Assembly: GCF_000331305.1 (NCBI RefSeq)
Contig: NZ_KB217478.1
Location: forward strand, 3,167,077 to 3,231,076
Direction: 5' to 3'
Origin: Calothrix sp. PCC 7103
Lineage (GTDB): Bacteria; Cyanobacteriota; Cyanobacteriia; Cyanobacteriales; Nostocaceae
Length of the DNA stretch: 64,000 bases
The position numbers and the translations under genes were made by a program. This document shows positions 21,505 through 29,895 of the stretch, in pieces. How positions within the stretch are numbered: position 1 is the stretch's first letter; each line of letters starts with the position of its first letter. Under the pieces are notes generated by a model that worked only from the letters and a program-made list of their open reading frames with translations, had not been told where the DNA came from and did no database searches.

Positions 21505-22511
21505 GGAGTGGGTTCATTTCGGAATTAATGATTGGGCAAAATGGGGTTTCGCCAATTGTTCCTGATGTGTCAATAGTGGCGCCAGTGTACAATGAAGTCG
21601 AAAGCATCCCCCATTTACTCGATGCTATTACGTCTGTTTTTATACACAGTGAATTAAGTTATGAAATTATTTTGGTAGACGATGGTTCTACTGATGGGTC
21701 AGCGCAGTTACTTAAGCAACAAGCACAAACTCGCAATGACTTAAGAGCAGTAATTTTACGCCGTAACTACGGACAAACTGCGGCGATGGCTGCTGGTTTT
21801 AATCATGCACTAGGTAAATCAATTGTAACATTAGATGCCGATTTGCAAAATGACCCAGCCGATATACCGTTACTGTTAGCAAAGCTTGACGAAGGCTATG
21901 ATATGGTTAGTGGTTGGCGCCAAAAACGTCAAGATAAAGCTTTAACAAGGTTGCTGCCTTCCAAAATTGCTAACTGGATAATTCGTCGCATCACTGGAGT
22001 ACGAATTCATGATTATGGCTGTTCGCTCAAAGCATACCGCACAGAACTTGTAGCGGATATGAATTTATATGGCGAATTGCATCGTTTTTTACCAGCTTTA
22101 GCGTATATCGAAGGCGCCCGTATTGCGGAAATGCCCGTTAGACATCATGCTCGACGTTTTGGTAGTAGTAAATATGGACTGTCAAGAACTTTCAGAGTCA
22201 TGATGGACTTACTTACTATAGCCTTTATGAAAAAGTTTCTTACCCGTCCCATGCACGTGTTTGGACTATTCGGACTTGGTTCAATTGTATCGGGTGGCGC
22301 CATTAGTATTTATTTAACTTTTGTCAAATTAGTATTTAACGAGGATATTGGAAATCGCCCATTATTAATTTTAGCCGTACTGCTTCTTGTTACAGGTGTA
22401 CAGTTATTTTCATTTGGTTTACTCGCAGAACTACTAATGCGTACCTACCACGAGTCACAAGGACGACCCATATACCGTGTGAGGGAAGTTGTAACAAAAG
22501 ATGTGAAGTAA
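21501..22511 (+). CDS. Membrane glycosyltransferase family 2 (DPM1/GtrB-like)
   Basis: A 336-residue polyprenyl-phosphate sugar transferase. The catalytic half shows SIVAPVYNE, EIILVDDGSTDGS and the metal site TLDADLQNDP. Two membrane segments follow near residues 250-275 and 285-312, as in GtrB and ArnC-type enzymes. It probably charges a lipid phosphate with a hexose at the plasma membrane. The ATG overlaps the NlpC/P60 stop by four bases, coupling it to a wall hydrolase gene, which may be chance operon packing. Confidence 0.9.
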   Translation: MRSGFISELMIGQNGVSPIVPDVSIVAPVYNEVESIPHLLDAITSVFIHSELSYEIILVDDGSTDGSAQLLKQQAQTRNDLRAVILRRNYGQTAAMAAGFNHALGKSIVTLDADLQNDPADIPLLLAKLDEGYDMVSGWRQKRQDKALTRLLPSKIANWIIRRITGVRIHDYGCSLKAYRTELVADMNLYGELHRFLPALAYIEGARIAEMPVRHHARRFGSSKYGLSRTFRVMMDLLTIAFMKKFLTRPMHVFGLFGLGSIVSGGAISIYLTFVKLVFNEDIGNRPLLILAVLLLVTGVQLFSFGLLAELLMRTYHESQGRPIYRVREVVTKDVK

Positions 22512-22558
22512 TGTAACAATAAAGGGATTAATTCTTAATTCCTCCAAACGCATCTACC

Positions 22559-23800
22559 GTGGACGCTTTACACACATTTGATTCAAAATTGCGCCGTAAC
22601 CTGCTGGTATTATTTGCAGCAGGTTTATTATTCTGGTCAAGTATGGCTTCGCTGTTGCCAACACTGCCCTTGTATATACAGCATATTGGAGCAACTAAGC
22701 AGCAAATTGGAGTGACGATGGGCAGTTTTGCTATCGGTTTGTTGCTGTTTCGTCCCTATTTGGGAAAATTAGCTGACGAACGGGGACGTAAAATAGTACT
22801 AATTATTGGTGTGTTAGCTGCTGCTTTGGCGCCACTTGGTTATACAATTGCAACATCAGTACCTGTGTTAATGGCATTACGCGCGTTTCACGGTATTAGC
22901 ATTGCTGCGTTTGCAACTGCCTTCAGTGCCTTGGTTACAGATATTGCACCTAGTAAGGTTCGGGGTGAAATTCTAGGTTATATGAGTTTGGTTAACCCCA
23001 TTGGTATGGCAATAGGTCCAGCAATAGGTGGTTATTTACAAGAATCTGCTGGATATGTACCTTTATTTTTACTTGCAACTACACTAGCTACACTGTCATT
23101 ACTTTGTACATCACAAGTTGTGACTCCACCTTTAGCGACACCGATCTCAGGTGAAACAAATAATGGTAAATATAAATTTTGGCAAATTTTACTAAGTCCA
23201 AGAGTCCGAGTTCCAACCATTGTGATGCTGCTTGTTGGACTAGCATTTGGAACCATCAGTACATTTGTGCCTTTATTTCTCAAATCTACTCAAGTGGATT
23301 TGAATGCAGGATTGTTTTACACCGCAGCAGCAATTACAAGTTTTAGTATTAGATTATTTACAGGCAAAACTAGCGACCGCATCGGACGAGGTTTATTTAT
23401 AACTATAGGTATTGCCTGCTATGGCATAGCAATGTTTGTATTGTGGCAAGCAAACACCGCAGTTGACTTTTTGTTAGCAGCTTTAATTCAAGGCGCCGGG
23501 GGTGGTACATTAATTCCAATGATAGTAGCGATGATGGCAGACCGTTCACTACCCCAGGAACGCGGAAGAATTTTTGCGTTGTGTATTTCGGGGTTTGATG
23601 TTGGTATTGCGATAGCAGGCCCAGTATTAGGTTCTGTTGCGGAACAAGTTGGTTATCGCAATATGTTTGGTTTTGTAGGTGTACTGACTGTGATAGCCAT
23701 TATGATTTTCTTTACTCAGTCAAGTAAAGACCTCTATTCTTCAATGCGGTTTGCTTTAGGAAGAGGTCGGGATGCGTATACATTAAATAGTGCTGAGTAA
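22559..23800 (+). CDS. Major facilitator superfamily transporter
   Basis: A 413-residue transporter with about twelve membrane segments. The loop motif between segments 2 and 3 reads GKLADERGRK, the MFS-specific motif A, and a second copy GKTSDRIGRG follows in the C-terminal half. It resembles the multidrug/sugar efflux DHA1 group; substrate unknown. Translation appears to start at GTG, about 48 nt after the glycosyltransferase. The last codons and stop (NSAE) lie inside a GAGTGCTGAGT repeat. Confidence 0.9.
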   Translation: MDALHTFDSKLRRNLLVLFAAGLLFWSSMASLLPTLPLYIQHIGATKQQIGVTMGSFAIGLLLFRPYLGKLADERGRKIVLIIGVLAAALAPLGYTIATSVPVLMALRAFHGISIAAFATAFSALVTDIAPSKVRGEILGYMSLVNPIGMAIGPAIGGYLQESAGYVPLFLLATTLATLSLLCTSQVVTPPLATPISGETNNGKYKFWQILLSPRVRVPTIVMLLVGLAFGTISTFVPLFLKSTQVDLNAGLFYTAAAITSFSIRLFTGKTSDRIGRGLFITIGIACYGIAMFVLWQANTAVDFLLAALIQGAGGGTLIPMIVAMMADRSLPQERGRIFALCISGFDVGIAIAGPVLGSVAEQVGYRNMFGFVGVLTVIAIMIFFTQSSKDLYSSMRFALGRGRDAYTLNSAE

Positions 23801-23863
23801 AAACTGCTGAGTGCTGAGTGAAAAATTTCTTTTTCTTACTCAGCACTCACCACTTTAAACTTT
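23787..23863. repeat. GAGTGCTGAGT-family hairpin overlapping the MFS stop
   Basis: The sequence AGTGCTGAGT occurs twice in tandem before a T-rich loop and the complement ACTCAGCACTCACCACT. It covers the transporter's stop codon and separates it from tRNA-Arg on the other strand. Confidence 0.7.
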
Positions 23864-23877
23864 ACACTAATATAAAA

Positions 23878-23951
23878 CGGGCGGGAAGGGATTCGAACCC
23901 CTGACACCGTGGTCCGTAGCCACGTGCTCTAGTCCACTGAGCTACACGCCC
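23878..23951 (-). tRNA. trnR-ACG: tRNA-Arg(ACG)
   Basis: On the minus strand a 74-nt cloverleaf begins GGGCGTGTAGCTCAG. The anticodon stem CGTGG/CCACG encloses CTACGGA, giving anticodon ACG (read as ICG). The T-loop is TTCGAAT. The acceptor stem has one T-C mismatch at the sixth pair, and no CCA is encoded. Confidence 0.96.
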
Positions 23952-24002
23952 TTGCACTCACAAGAATAAATATTAGCATAGCCATTACAAAAGCACAAGC
24001 CA

Positions 24003-24491
24003 ATGAACGAAAATTTTTCTACCAACCTCAGTCACCTAGATCAGAAAGGACAAGCGCAGATGGTAGATGTCTCGGAAAAAGCGTCTACTGCGCGTACTGC
24101 TGTTGCAGTTGGACGAGTACGAATGTTAAGCGAAACGTTTGCTGCTATTGAAGCGGGTAACACACCAAAAGGTGATGTACTAGGGACTGCAAGACTTGCG
24201 GGAATAATGGCAGCGAAACAAACCGCGAACTTAATACCGCTGTGTCATCCTCTTCCGATACAGAAAGTCGAAGTTCAAATAATACCCCAACCGCAATTAC
24301 CAGGTTACGAAATTCGAGCGACCGTTAAAACCAAAGCGGAAACAGGGGTAGAGATGGAAGCATTAACAGCAGTATCCGTTGCAGCACTCACTTTATACGA
24401 TATGGCAAAAGCATTAGAAAAATCGATTCAAATAGAGTCTGTTCACTTAGTAAGCAAAACAGGTGGTAAATCTGGAGACTACGCAATATAA
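24003..24491 (+). CDS. moaC: Cyclic pyranopterin monophosphate synthase
   Basis: Converts the MoaA product into cyclic pyranopterin monophosphate in molybdenum-cofactor synthesis. The 162-residue protein carries the family blocks [46 protein letters not shown] and the lysine-bearing [10 protein letters not shown]. Length is normal. No other moa gene is adjacent. The ATG chosen gives a short N-terminal extension before the conserved MVDVS; an in-frame ATG at that point is a possible alternative. Confidence 0.96.
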   Translation: MNENFSTNLSHLDQKGQAQMVDVSEKASTARTAVAVGRVRMLSETFAAIEAGNTPKGDVLGTARLAGIMAAKQTANLIPLCHPLPIQKVEVQIIPQPQLPGYEIRATVKTKAETGVEMEALTAVSVAALTLYDMAKALEKSIQIESVHLVSKTGGKSGDYAI

Positions 24492-24570
24492 GTGTAAAAT
24501 TATTTAATTGGTTCCAATACTTATGTCGATAAAAATAATTGATTATCTTAAAGGTGATAAGAGAAGAAAT

Positions 24571-24592
24571 GAAGGGTTATTTTATAACCCCT
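24571..24592. terminator. Possible terminator hairpin after moaC
   Basis: GGGTTAT and ATAACCC form a 7-bp stem with a tiny loop about 80 nt after the moaC stop. The flanks are A/T-rich but lack a strong T-run. Confidence 0.35.
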
Positions 24593-24650
24593 CTAAATTT
24601 ACCAACCATTATTTTAATTACACATCTCAACAATTGTAGCTTTATACAAT

Positions 24651-24845
24651 TTATTTCATGCTACTCACAGCTTGGCTAACCGCAGTAGGACTAGTATATT
24701 CATTATCGGGTAACTGTTCTAAAACTGAGATTGCATTATCATCGGCGCCATTTTTTTGAGCTTGTTTGACCAACTTCTCTCTACTTGCTGGATAATCCAT
24801 GCCTTTTAAATGCTTTTGTAATTGAATTGGATTAATCTTAGCCAT
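24651..24845 (-). CDS. DUF2795 domain protein
   Basis: A 64-residue protein matching the small DUF2795 family, which has an all-helical fold related to nucleic-acid or membrane-binding helices but no settled function. Seen: NPIQLQKHLKGMDYPASREKLVKQAQ, in which the KGMDYPASREELV-type core is conserved, and a C-terminal VSQAVSSMK. It is monocistronic, with its promoter in the spacer shared with the small proteins to the right. Confidence 0.85.
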   Translation of the reverse strand: MAKINPIQLQKHLKGMDYPASREKLVKQAQKNGADDNAISVLEQLPDNEYTSPTAVSQAVSSMK

Positions 24846-24942
24846 AAAAGCGTTTCTCTATTTAAGCAACATTCATATATTTACAAGCTAAAAAATTAAC
24901 TACCTCTACCAAAAGATAAAATAAATCAGAATTAAGTAAATA

Positions 24943-24985
24943 AAAACCTCATCCACTTGACTGATGAGCCGTATTTTCGGCTTTC
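24943..24985 (+). ncRNA. Two adjacent hairpins, possible small RNA end or terminator
   Basis: CTCATC and GATGAG pair across nine bases. AGCCG and CGGCT follow at once, closing a TATTTT loop, with TTCTT after the second stem. On the plus strand this looks like a Rho-independent end without an obvious upstream gene, since the neighbouring DUF2795 gene runs the other way. A short transcript starting near 24850 would explain it, but this is inference. Confidence 0.25.
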
Positions 24986-25006
24986 TTAAGTTAAATATAT
25001 AGAGTC

Positions 25007-25114
25007 ATGGTAAGACAAACAAATCAGCAAGCGATAAACGGGCAACAAAGTATACAGCAGAACCAACAAACCCAACAAAATAATCACATGCAAAGCGTTC
25101 AAAACCAGCTTTGA
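25007..25114 (+). CDS. Candidate 35-residue glutamine-rich microprotein
   Basis: ATG to TGA gives 35 residues, with about 14 glutamines in clusters (TNQQAINGQQSIQQNQQTQQ, then NNHMQSVQNQL). There is no hydrophobic segment. Such a biased composition with a clean start and stop is unlikely for random AT-rich DNA, but the ribosome site is weak and the region could be a decayed low-complexity gene. It lies in the spacer before the 2TM protein and may share its promoter. Function unknown. Confidence 0.35.
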   Translation: MVRQTNQQAINGQQSIQQNQQTQQNNHMQSVQNQL

Positions 25115-25163
25115 ATCTTAGAATAGGATACAATCCTAGTTGGTAAGATTCTGAAGTATATAT

Positions 25164-25421
25164 ATGCCTCCGCGTTGGCCTCGTATTCCCACTCGTCAAG
25201 ACCCCGAATATCGTAAATTGGACGACCGCATGAATTTTGCCGTGCATGTGGCAATCTTTGCTGCTACCAATTCTGGAATGTGGTTCTTCCATAACTTTCT
25301 CAAAACAACTTGGGAGTGGTTGCCTTGGGTGACTCTCACCTGGTTAGGTGTATTGCTAGCACATCTTATATATATTGCCGTACTAGCAGATTATTCTAAT
25401 ACACCCCCAAAATCTACATAG
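25164..25421 (+). CDS. 2TM domain membrane protein
   Basis: An 85-residue protein of the 2TM family. After a basic Pro/Arg-rich start (PPRWPRIPTRQDPEY) come two hydrophobic segments, about residues 25-46 and 52-74, joined by a tryptophan-rich turn (TTWEWLPW). This arrangement is typical of small cyanobacterial and bacteroidete 2TM proteins of unknown role, probably in the thylakoid or plasma membrane. Confidence 0.85.
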   Translation: MPPRWPRIPTRQDPEYRKLDDRMNFAVHVAIFAATNSGMWFFHNFLKTTWEWLPWVTLTWLGVLLAHLIYIAVLADYSNTPPKST

Positions 25422-25544
25422 TCAAACAATACTGGCGCCGCTCCTTAATTGTAACTTGAGGTAGTGGAGCCAATTTAGGTAAGGGCGCCATAATGAATAA
25501 TAGCTCGGAGTCTGAATAAAATATCTTACAGAGGTTTATTTTTT

Positions 25545-25853
25545 ATGGCAAACACAAACACCACAGAACTCCTCGAAGCCTTAGCTGCTGAAATTGGCGA
25601 AAATATATATATTGATATCGCCAAGTGGCATCTGTACTTATCGAATGCAAAACTGCATACAGTGGTAGCTGAGAAAATGTATCCGCTATTAACGTCAAAG
25701 TCTGTAAGCGAAGACCGGGTTACCCAAGTTCTACAATCAATCTCCGTCAAAATTGGTGGTGGCAGACGCGAATTACCTTTAGCCGATTTACTGCCACTTC
25801 AATGCCAAGTCAACTTAGTTGATATACTTGAAAAGTTTCAGTACAATATGTAA
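25545..25853 (+). CDS. DUF3181 family protein
   Basis: A 102-residue protein of a family found essentially in cyanobacteria and some plastids, function unknown. Recognisable blocks are LLEALAAEIGENIYIDIAKWHLYLSNAKLH and a C-terminal PLADLLPLQCQVNLVDILEKF, with the first block cited only in part by homology. No signal or membrane segment; probably cytoplasmic. Its start is supported by a well-placed ATG after a purine stretch (ACAGAGG). Confidence 0.88.
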   Translation: MANTNTTELLEALAAEIGENIYIDIAKWHLYLSNAKLHTVVAEKMYPLLTSKSVSEDRVTQVLQSISVKIGGGRRELPLADLLPLQCQVNLVDILEKFQYNM

Positions 25854-25943
25854 AAAATGTACTACAGGTAGATTGAATTATACTGGGATGTTTCAGATAA
25901 TTACTTAGTTAAAAGCAGTAAAAAGTTAAAAAGAGACAATTCT

Positions 25944-26162
25944 ATGTCCCAGTATAAATTCCACAATGAATATACATTAGCCGAAGTGGCAGATGAGTTG
26001 GGTAAAAAAGCTTTAAAGCTGGGTTTAATACCTAGTTTTGTAGTCCGTTACTTCTCTGACTCTCGACAGTATTATATTCCCAATGAAACTGACTCGGAAC
26101 CTCTTACACCTGAACAAGCGTACATGCAACTCAAGGCAATGGTCGAAAAAGCTGGACTATAG
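25944..26162 (+). CDS. Conserved small cyanobacterial protein of unknown function
   Basis: A 72-residue protein with predicted helices in YTLAEVADELGKKALKLG and a C-terminal LTPEQAYMQLKAMVEKAGL. The first half (LAEVADELG) looks like a helix-turn-helix start but is too short to call. It is followed 25 nt later by a strong terminator, which supports that it is a real transcribed gene. Confidence 0.7.
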   Translation: MSQYKFHNEYTLAEVADELGKKALKLGLIPSFVVRYFSDSRQYYIPNETDSEPLTPEQAYMQLKAMVEKAGL

Positions 26163-26188
26163 AAACCCGCTTTCTTGGGACATGAAAA

Positions 26189-26216
26189 AACCCGGTCAAC
26201 TAGAACCGGGTTTTTA
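26189..26216 (+). terminator. Rho-independent terminator
   Basis: AACCCGGT and ACCGGGTT form an 8-bp stem around CAACTAGA, followed by TTTTTAATT. The A-run before the stem makes it usable on the minus strand too. Confidence 0.85.
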
Positions 26217-26322
26217 ATTATTTAACGTTAATAAGCAGATTTACCCAGATATAAAATTTTACTTGTCGTTAATTCGACAAAATTATAATAATTTTGATAA
26301 GCAATTTATCGCCTTAGTAACC

Positions 26323-27000
26323 TTAAGCTACAAAGGCGCCTGATGGAATTGGTACAAGTTGAGGGGTAGACAAACAAGTACCCTGCCTGTACCAAACCCC
26401 CTCAACTTCAAAAGCCTCAAATTGAGTTGTTAAAACTGCCCAAGCTTGCTCATTTAACCCAGCAGAGTAAGTCCAGGTAAATTGCCTATCTTGATGCAGT
26501 CGTCTTTCGAGTTCCGCCAAATCCTCTGGTAGCCAAAAGCGAGTCATAACTCTCTGGGTGGCTATCTCAGGGGAGGTTTGTAACAAATCAGCCATCGGCT
26601 GATTCACGATAATTTGCTTGCGGGTATCTTGTCTAACAATGCTAATTGGTCGCTCGCACTCAGCAGCTACAATCATCCGACGCAGTAGTCCAACTGGCAT
26701 TTCCAATTGGCTACAAAAAACGGCGCCTTCTGTATGTAAAATACGTTCGGCAGTTTCGGATGGTGTAGGAGCAGCACCAGAAGACATCCATGAGTAAAAC
26801 TCAATAGGATGCTTACAGCGTCTCCAGCCAATCCGAACTTTGCCATTAAACTTAGCTGCCGTCTCGCTCAAAGCTTCTCCATAACTTTGAGCCAGGTGAG
26901 TTGCATCTCGCTTAGTAGGAGCAACAATTGAAACCCCTTCGTAAGAGATTTTATAGTCCCAACCAGGTAAATTCAGAATCTTAAGAATACTCGCACTCAC
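26323..27000 (-). CDS. PAS-like protein translationally coupled to a ribbon-helix-helix regulator
   Basis: A 225-residue protein I do not recognise by name. The C-terminal half (about 115-215) has the pattern of a PAS fold: RPISIVRQDTRKQIIVNQPMA, then a helical MTRFWLPEDLAELERRL and the strands FTWTYSAGLNEQAWAVLTT. The N-terminal half has ILNLPGWDYKISYEGVSIVAP followed by a helix. No membrane segment. The GTG start lies 20 nt inside the preceding regulator gene, so both are made together. A sensory partner for the regulator is inferred from the arrangement only. Confidence 0.65.
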   Translation of the reverse strand: MSASILKILNLPGWDYKISYEGVSIVAPTKRDATHLAQSYGEALSETAAKFNGKVRIGWRRCKHPIEFYSWMSSGAAPTPSETAERILHTEGAVFCSQLEMPVGLLRRMIVAAECERPISIVRQDTRKQIIVNQPMADLLQTSPEIATQRVMTRFWLPEDLAELERRLHQDRQFTWTYSAGLNEQAWAVLTTQFEAFEVEGVWYRQGTCLSTPQLVPIPSGAFVA

Positions 27001-27430
27001 CTTCTTTTATACCTCCAGTATATTTATATAGTTTTACACCAGATAAACTGCTTTCCACGGAAACTTTATAGGTTTCTTGCCAAATAATTTTTCTTTCTTC
27101 CTCTGTTAGAGCGAGAGAAGACGTGATAATGGCAAAGTCCCCTGGTGTTGGTAGTACTTCCCCTTTTGCTATTGCTTGTAGATTTTTAACGCCACAACGC
27201 TTAAGTTTGGGCATATTGACCCTTACTAAGTCCGCTACTGTTCTTGGAGCGCAAGACTCCAAGTCATGCGACACACCCTTAGAAGCTACCCACTCGTACA
27301 AAATTTCCTCAAGAACATCACTTTGCGACAAACCCTCACGAGCGCAAATACTCTTGAAAGTCCGTGCTAAAGTGCTTGGTACATAACCGCTGACTTGCTT
27401 ATATTCGTCAGAACGTCTTCTGTCAGTCAT
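26981..27430 (-). CDS. Probable ribbon-helix-helix DNA-binding regulator
   Basis: A 149-residue protein. The N-terminus shows an RHH pattern (YKQVSGYVPSTLARTFKSIC then GLSQSDVLEEILYEWV): a short strand followed by two helices. The middle (KNLQAIAKGEVLPTPGDFAII) resembles a second helix-turn-helix or helical element. It is likely cytoplasmic and DNA-binding. The overlap with the PAS-like gene and the repeated sequence boxes in its upstream region suggest autoregulation. The precise family was not recognised. Confidence 0.7.
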   Translation of the reverse strand: MTDRRRSDEYKQVSGYVPSTLARTFKSICAREGLSQSDVLEEILYEWVASKGVSHDLESCAPRTVADLVRVNMPKLKRCGVKNLQAIAKGEVLPTPGDFAIITSSLALTEEERKIIWQETYKVSVESSLSGVKLYKYTGGIKEGECEYS

Positions 27431-27847
27431 GATTTCGACTGTCCTCCTAGTGTTTTATCCAACGCTTGTTCCTATTTTCTCTCATGACACCTAAAAATCA
27501 AGACATTTTGTGCCAAATTTTTTAAATGACATATTGACATAAAAAAATGACAAGAGTTAGTATAAAAGTGTAGAGTAATAAGTGGCTGAAGAAAAAGAAT
27601 GGTAGGACACCCTAACTGCTAGCTCCCCACGTGGCTGCTAGCTTACAACCAAAATAAGGAATCCGAGGTTTTTTTGTCTATGTATCTAGTATATATGCTG
27701 CCACTTACTTACGCAATACCTGTTAACTTAAGTACCTCATTTTATTTTTTGCCATATAAATAGACGTACTTGTTATGGCGCCCAAGTCCAAGCAAGGACT
27801 GGAATCATATAGTGTGTAAACTTTACGGTATTAAATCGGCGAAAAGC
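27431..27847. promoter_or_regulatory. Divergent regulatory region with repeated boxes
   Basis: No gene seen. Three TGACA boxes lie at 27527, 27535 and 27548, close to the regulator start, with a further TGACA at 27485. Farther out, CTGCTAGCT is repeated exactly at 27616-27624 and 27635-27643 around the palindrome CACGTG. Spacings of 8, 13 and 19 bp would suit dimeric regulator binding. These are operator candidates for the neighbouring RHH protein. Confidence 0.4.
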
Positions 27848-28162
27848 ATGATGCAACTAACTTTTAGCGAATTTATCCATCCGTTATCAAATTTTCCCAA
27901 CGTGACAAATCATTATGGTAGTGATGAGCCAATGATGGATGTGTACACGATGGCAGGTCTAATCTTATACTCTGCTTGCGCGAATAATAACAGTCGCGCG
28001 AAAGCCAACACCCTCGAAGTATCAGCAGTCAATGCCGGACTAGTAGATGTGCGGTCATTGTTCGAGCAGTGTCAGGCAGGCGACAGAACAGCCATACTAG
28101 AGATGATAGGGCTGATGGCAGCAGGATTAGAAAACAGAATTCAAAAGCTTGAACCCGTCTAA
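27848..28162 (+). CDS. Hypothetical protein divergent from the RHH regulator
   Basis: A 104-residue acidic-to-neutral helical protein, with segments VYTMAGLILYSACANNN and AGDRTAILEMIGLMAAGLENRIQKL. It is not strong enough for a membrane protein. The frame is open to a TTG at 27770, but the ATG pair at 27848 is preferred. I do not recognise the family. A convincing terminator follows 40 nt after the stop, supporting expression. It could be the target gene of the divergent regulator. Confidence 0.6.
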   Translation: MMQLTFSEFIHPLSNFPNVTNHYGSDEPMMDVYTMAGLILYSACANNNSRAKANTLEVSAVNAGLVDVRSLFEQCQAGDRTAILEMIGLMAAGLENRIQKLEPV

Positions 28163-28201
28163 AAACGGCGTTTGAGGATGGTTTAATTGCATAGGAAATT
28201 C

Positions 28202-28236
28202 CAGAGACATGTCAAAGTGCCTCTGTTTTTTTTTGC
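28202..28236 (+). terminator. Rho-independent terminator
   Basis: CAGAG and CTCTG close a hairpin whose inner part pairs CA with TG, followed by a run of nine T. It ends the gene upstream. Confidence 0.7.
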
Positions 28237-28250
28237 CTTATTCAAATTTT

Positions 28251-28678
28251 GTCATGCTGAGGAACAAAGCATCTATTTGTCATGCTGAGGAACGAAGCAT
28301 CTATTTGTCATGCCAAGCCACAAAGCATCTCTTGTCATGCTGAGGAACGAAGCATCTATTTGTCATGCTGAGGAACGTAAACGTAGTTTTCCCGCAGTAT
28401 ACGCAAAATACAAAGAGGCGCCAATAAAATTGTTCATTTTGTTGAAGGATATCCCGCAACCCTTATTTTTGGGAAGTTAATTGAACATATATTTTAGGTA
28501 AATAATTTAGTACAAATGTTCTTATAAGGGATGGTATCCCAAAGGGTTGGATAACATTTCAACACGTAGCTTAAACATCTATAAATTAGAATTAGTCACA
28601 ACTTTACTTTTAACAAACATCAAATCTTTTAGATGCTACCCTGCGGCAAAACTGCGTTAACGTGCCTCAGCATGACAG
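28251..28678. repeat. 28-bp tandem repeats with an inverted partner (TGTCATGCTGAG family)
   Basis: Five units beginning GTCATGCTGAGGAAC start at 28251, 28279, 28307, 28334 and 28362, a period of 27-28 bp. There are no unique spacers, so this is not CRISPR. At about 28633-28678 an inverted relative ends CTCAGCATGACAGG, and between them lies a second imperfect pair (GTTGAAGGATATCCC near 28441, GGATAACATTTCAAC near 28549). The whole can fold as a nested hairpin, like a decayed non-autonomous element. Confidence 0.7.
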
Positions 28679-29225
28679 GAGTTCAAATTTTACCTGTTTG
28701 AGTAGAAATTGTTTAGAGATAATACTTTTTCACATTCTTCTAACATTAATATGATATTCATTCGCTTATCTAAGTAAAATTTGGTAGATATATATGACAC
28801 TAAAAAATCTGTCATGTTTGCTATTGACGGTATTTACTTAAAAACGATTGTGCCAAATAAAAATCCGGCATATACTAAGTTGATGATTAGTTAAAAATGA
28901 TGCATTGGAGGACAAAAAATGATTGACATAATACTCGTAAATACTCATAAAAAACAACATAAATTTATACAAAATAACTATTGGTTTACACCTTTTTAAT
29001 TTTTATGGGCTTATTATCTAAACATGGTTGGTAAATTCACTTAAGTGAATCCAACTAGGTAAACAGAATCTATACTCAAACTCTCCAGTTATCAGGGACT
29101 GCATCAACTTCTCCAGTTATCAGTCTCTATATCTACCAATTATTGCTATATTTTTTGCAGTCAAATATAGCAAGTTTAATCAAAACACTTTTTAGAACCT
29201 CCAATTTTTGTTATTCAGGGTGCAT
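28679..29225. other. AT-rich spacer with a short direct repeat
   Basis: About 550 bp with no gene. CTCCAGTTATCAG occurs twice near 29083 and 29112, about 29 bp apart. Otherwise it has no recognisable structure. Confidence 0.45.
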
Positions 29226-29861
29226 CTATTTTTTATCTAAATTTTGTCTTAGTTCTCTAATCGCTATACTGGCGTTAGATTCGCGGGCTTTTTGTAAAGT
29301 ATTATGAACAATATCTAAAACATTGCTCTTTGAAAAATACTTACTAATAGGCTTAAGAATATACTCTTTACCGTCTAACTGATAAATAAATAGCTGGTTT
29401 CTTTTAAACAGCCAAACTTCAGGTACTTGGTAAGGTAAATAGTCATTAACATCCGTAAAGCTGGTAACATCTATCTCTATAGCCAAATCAGGTGATGGGT
29501 CAACACCCCAATTAATCCTGTCTTTACCTGCTACAGCTTTCCAATTCTCAATATAAAAGCAGTAGTCTGGTTCTACACCACTGACTTCAGCAATTTCCAT
29601 TGTGATTGGCGTAAATGCTTCATAACTTTGCTCTAAGTTGTCTAATAAAGCAATTACAACCATTGATATAATATGAACATCACGTCCATGTTTTGGTAAC
29701 GGTGACATCAACAAAATTTCCCCTGGTCGATATTTTATGCGTGGTGAAGGCCTATCTGCTAACTGCTGGCATAACTTTTGATAGTCTTGCCAACTGCCTG
29801 GAAACCTCATTACTGTACCTGGGGGTAATTGAATTTTTTCTGGTGTTACAACGGCAAACAT
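29226..29861 (-). CDS. Uma2 family putative nuclease
   Basis: A 211-residue PD-(D/E)XK fold protein of the Uma2/DUF820 family, expanded in cyanobacteria and mostly uncharacterised. Seen: RYRPGEILLMSPLPKHGRDVH-like core (PGEILLMSPLPKHG), the metal-binding stretch VEPDYCFYIEN near residue 94 and PDLAIEIDVTS near residue 127, where E and a following acidic/polar residue supply the active site. Nuclease activity is inferred from the fold. No partner antitoxin gene is evident. Confidence 0.9.
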   Translation of the reverse strand: MFAVVTPEKIQLPPGTVMRFPGSWQDYQKLCQQLADRPSPRIKYRPGEILLMSPLPKHGRDVHIISMVVIALLDNLEQSYEAFTPITMEIAEVSGVEPDYCFYIENWKAVAGKDRINWGVDPSPDLAIEIDVTSFTDVNDYLPYQVPEVWLFKRNQLFIYQLDGKEYILKPISKYFSKSNVLDIVHNTLQKARESNASIAIRELRQNLDKK

Positions 29862-29895
29862 AAATTTTATTTCCTAATTGCGATGAGTAGCTATA

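Noticed and set aside
28251..28390. Regularly spaced repeats as a CRISPR array
   Set aside because: The 28-bp units are head-to-tail with no unique spacers, and an inverted copy lies nearby. No cas genes are seen.
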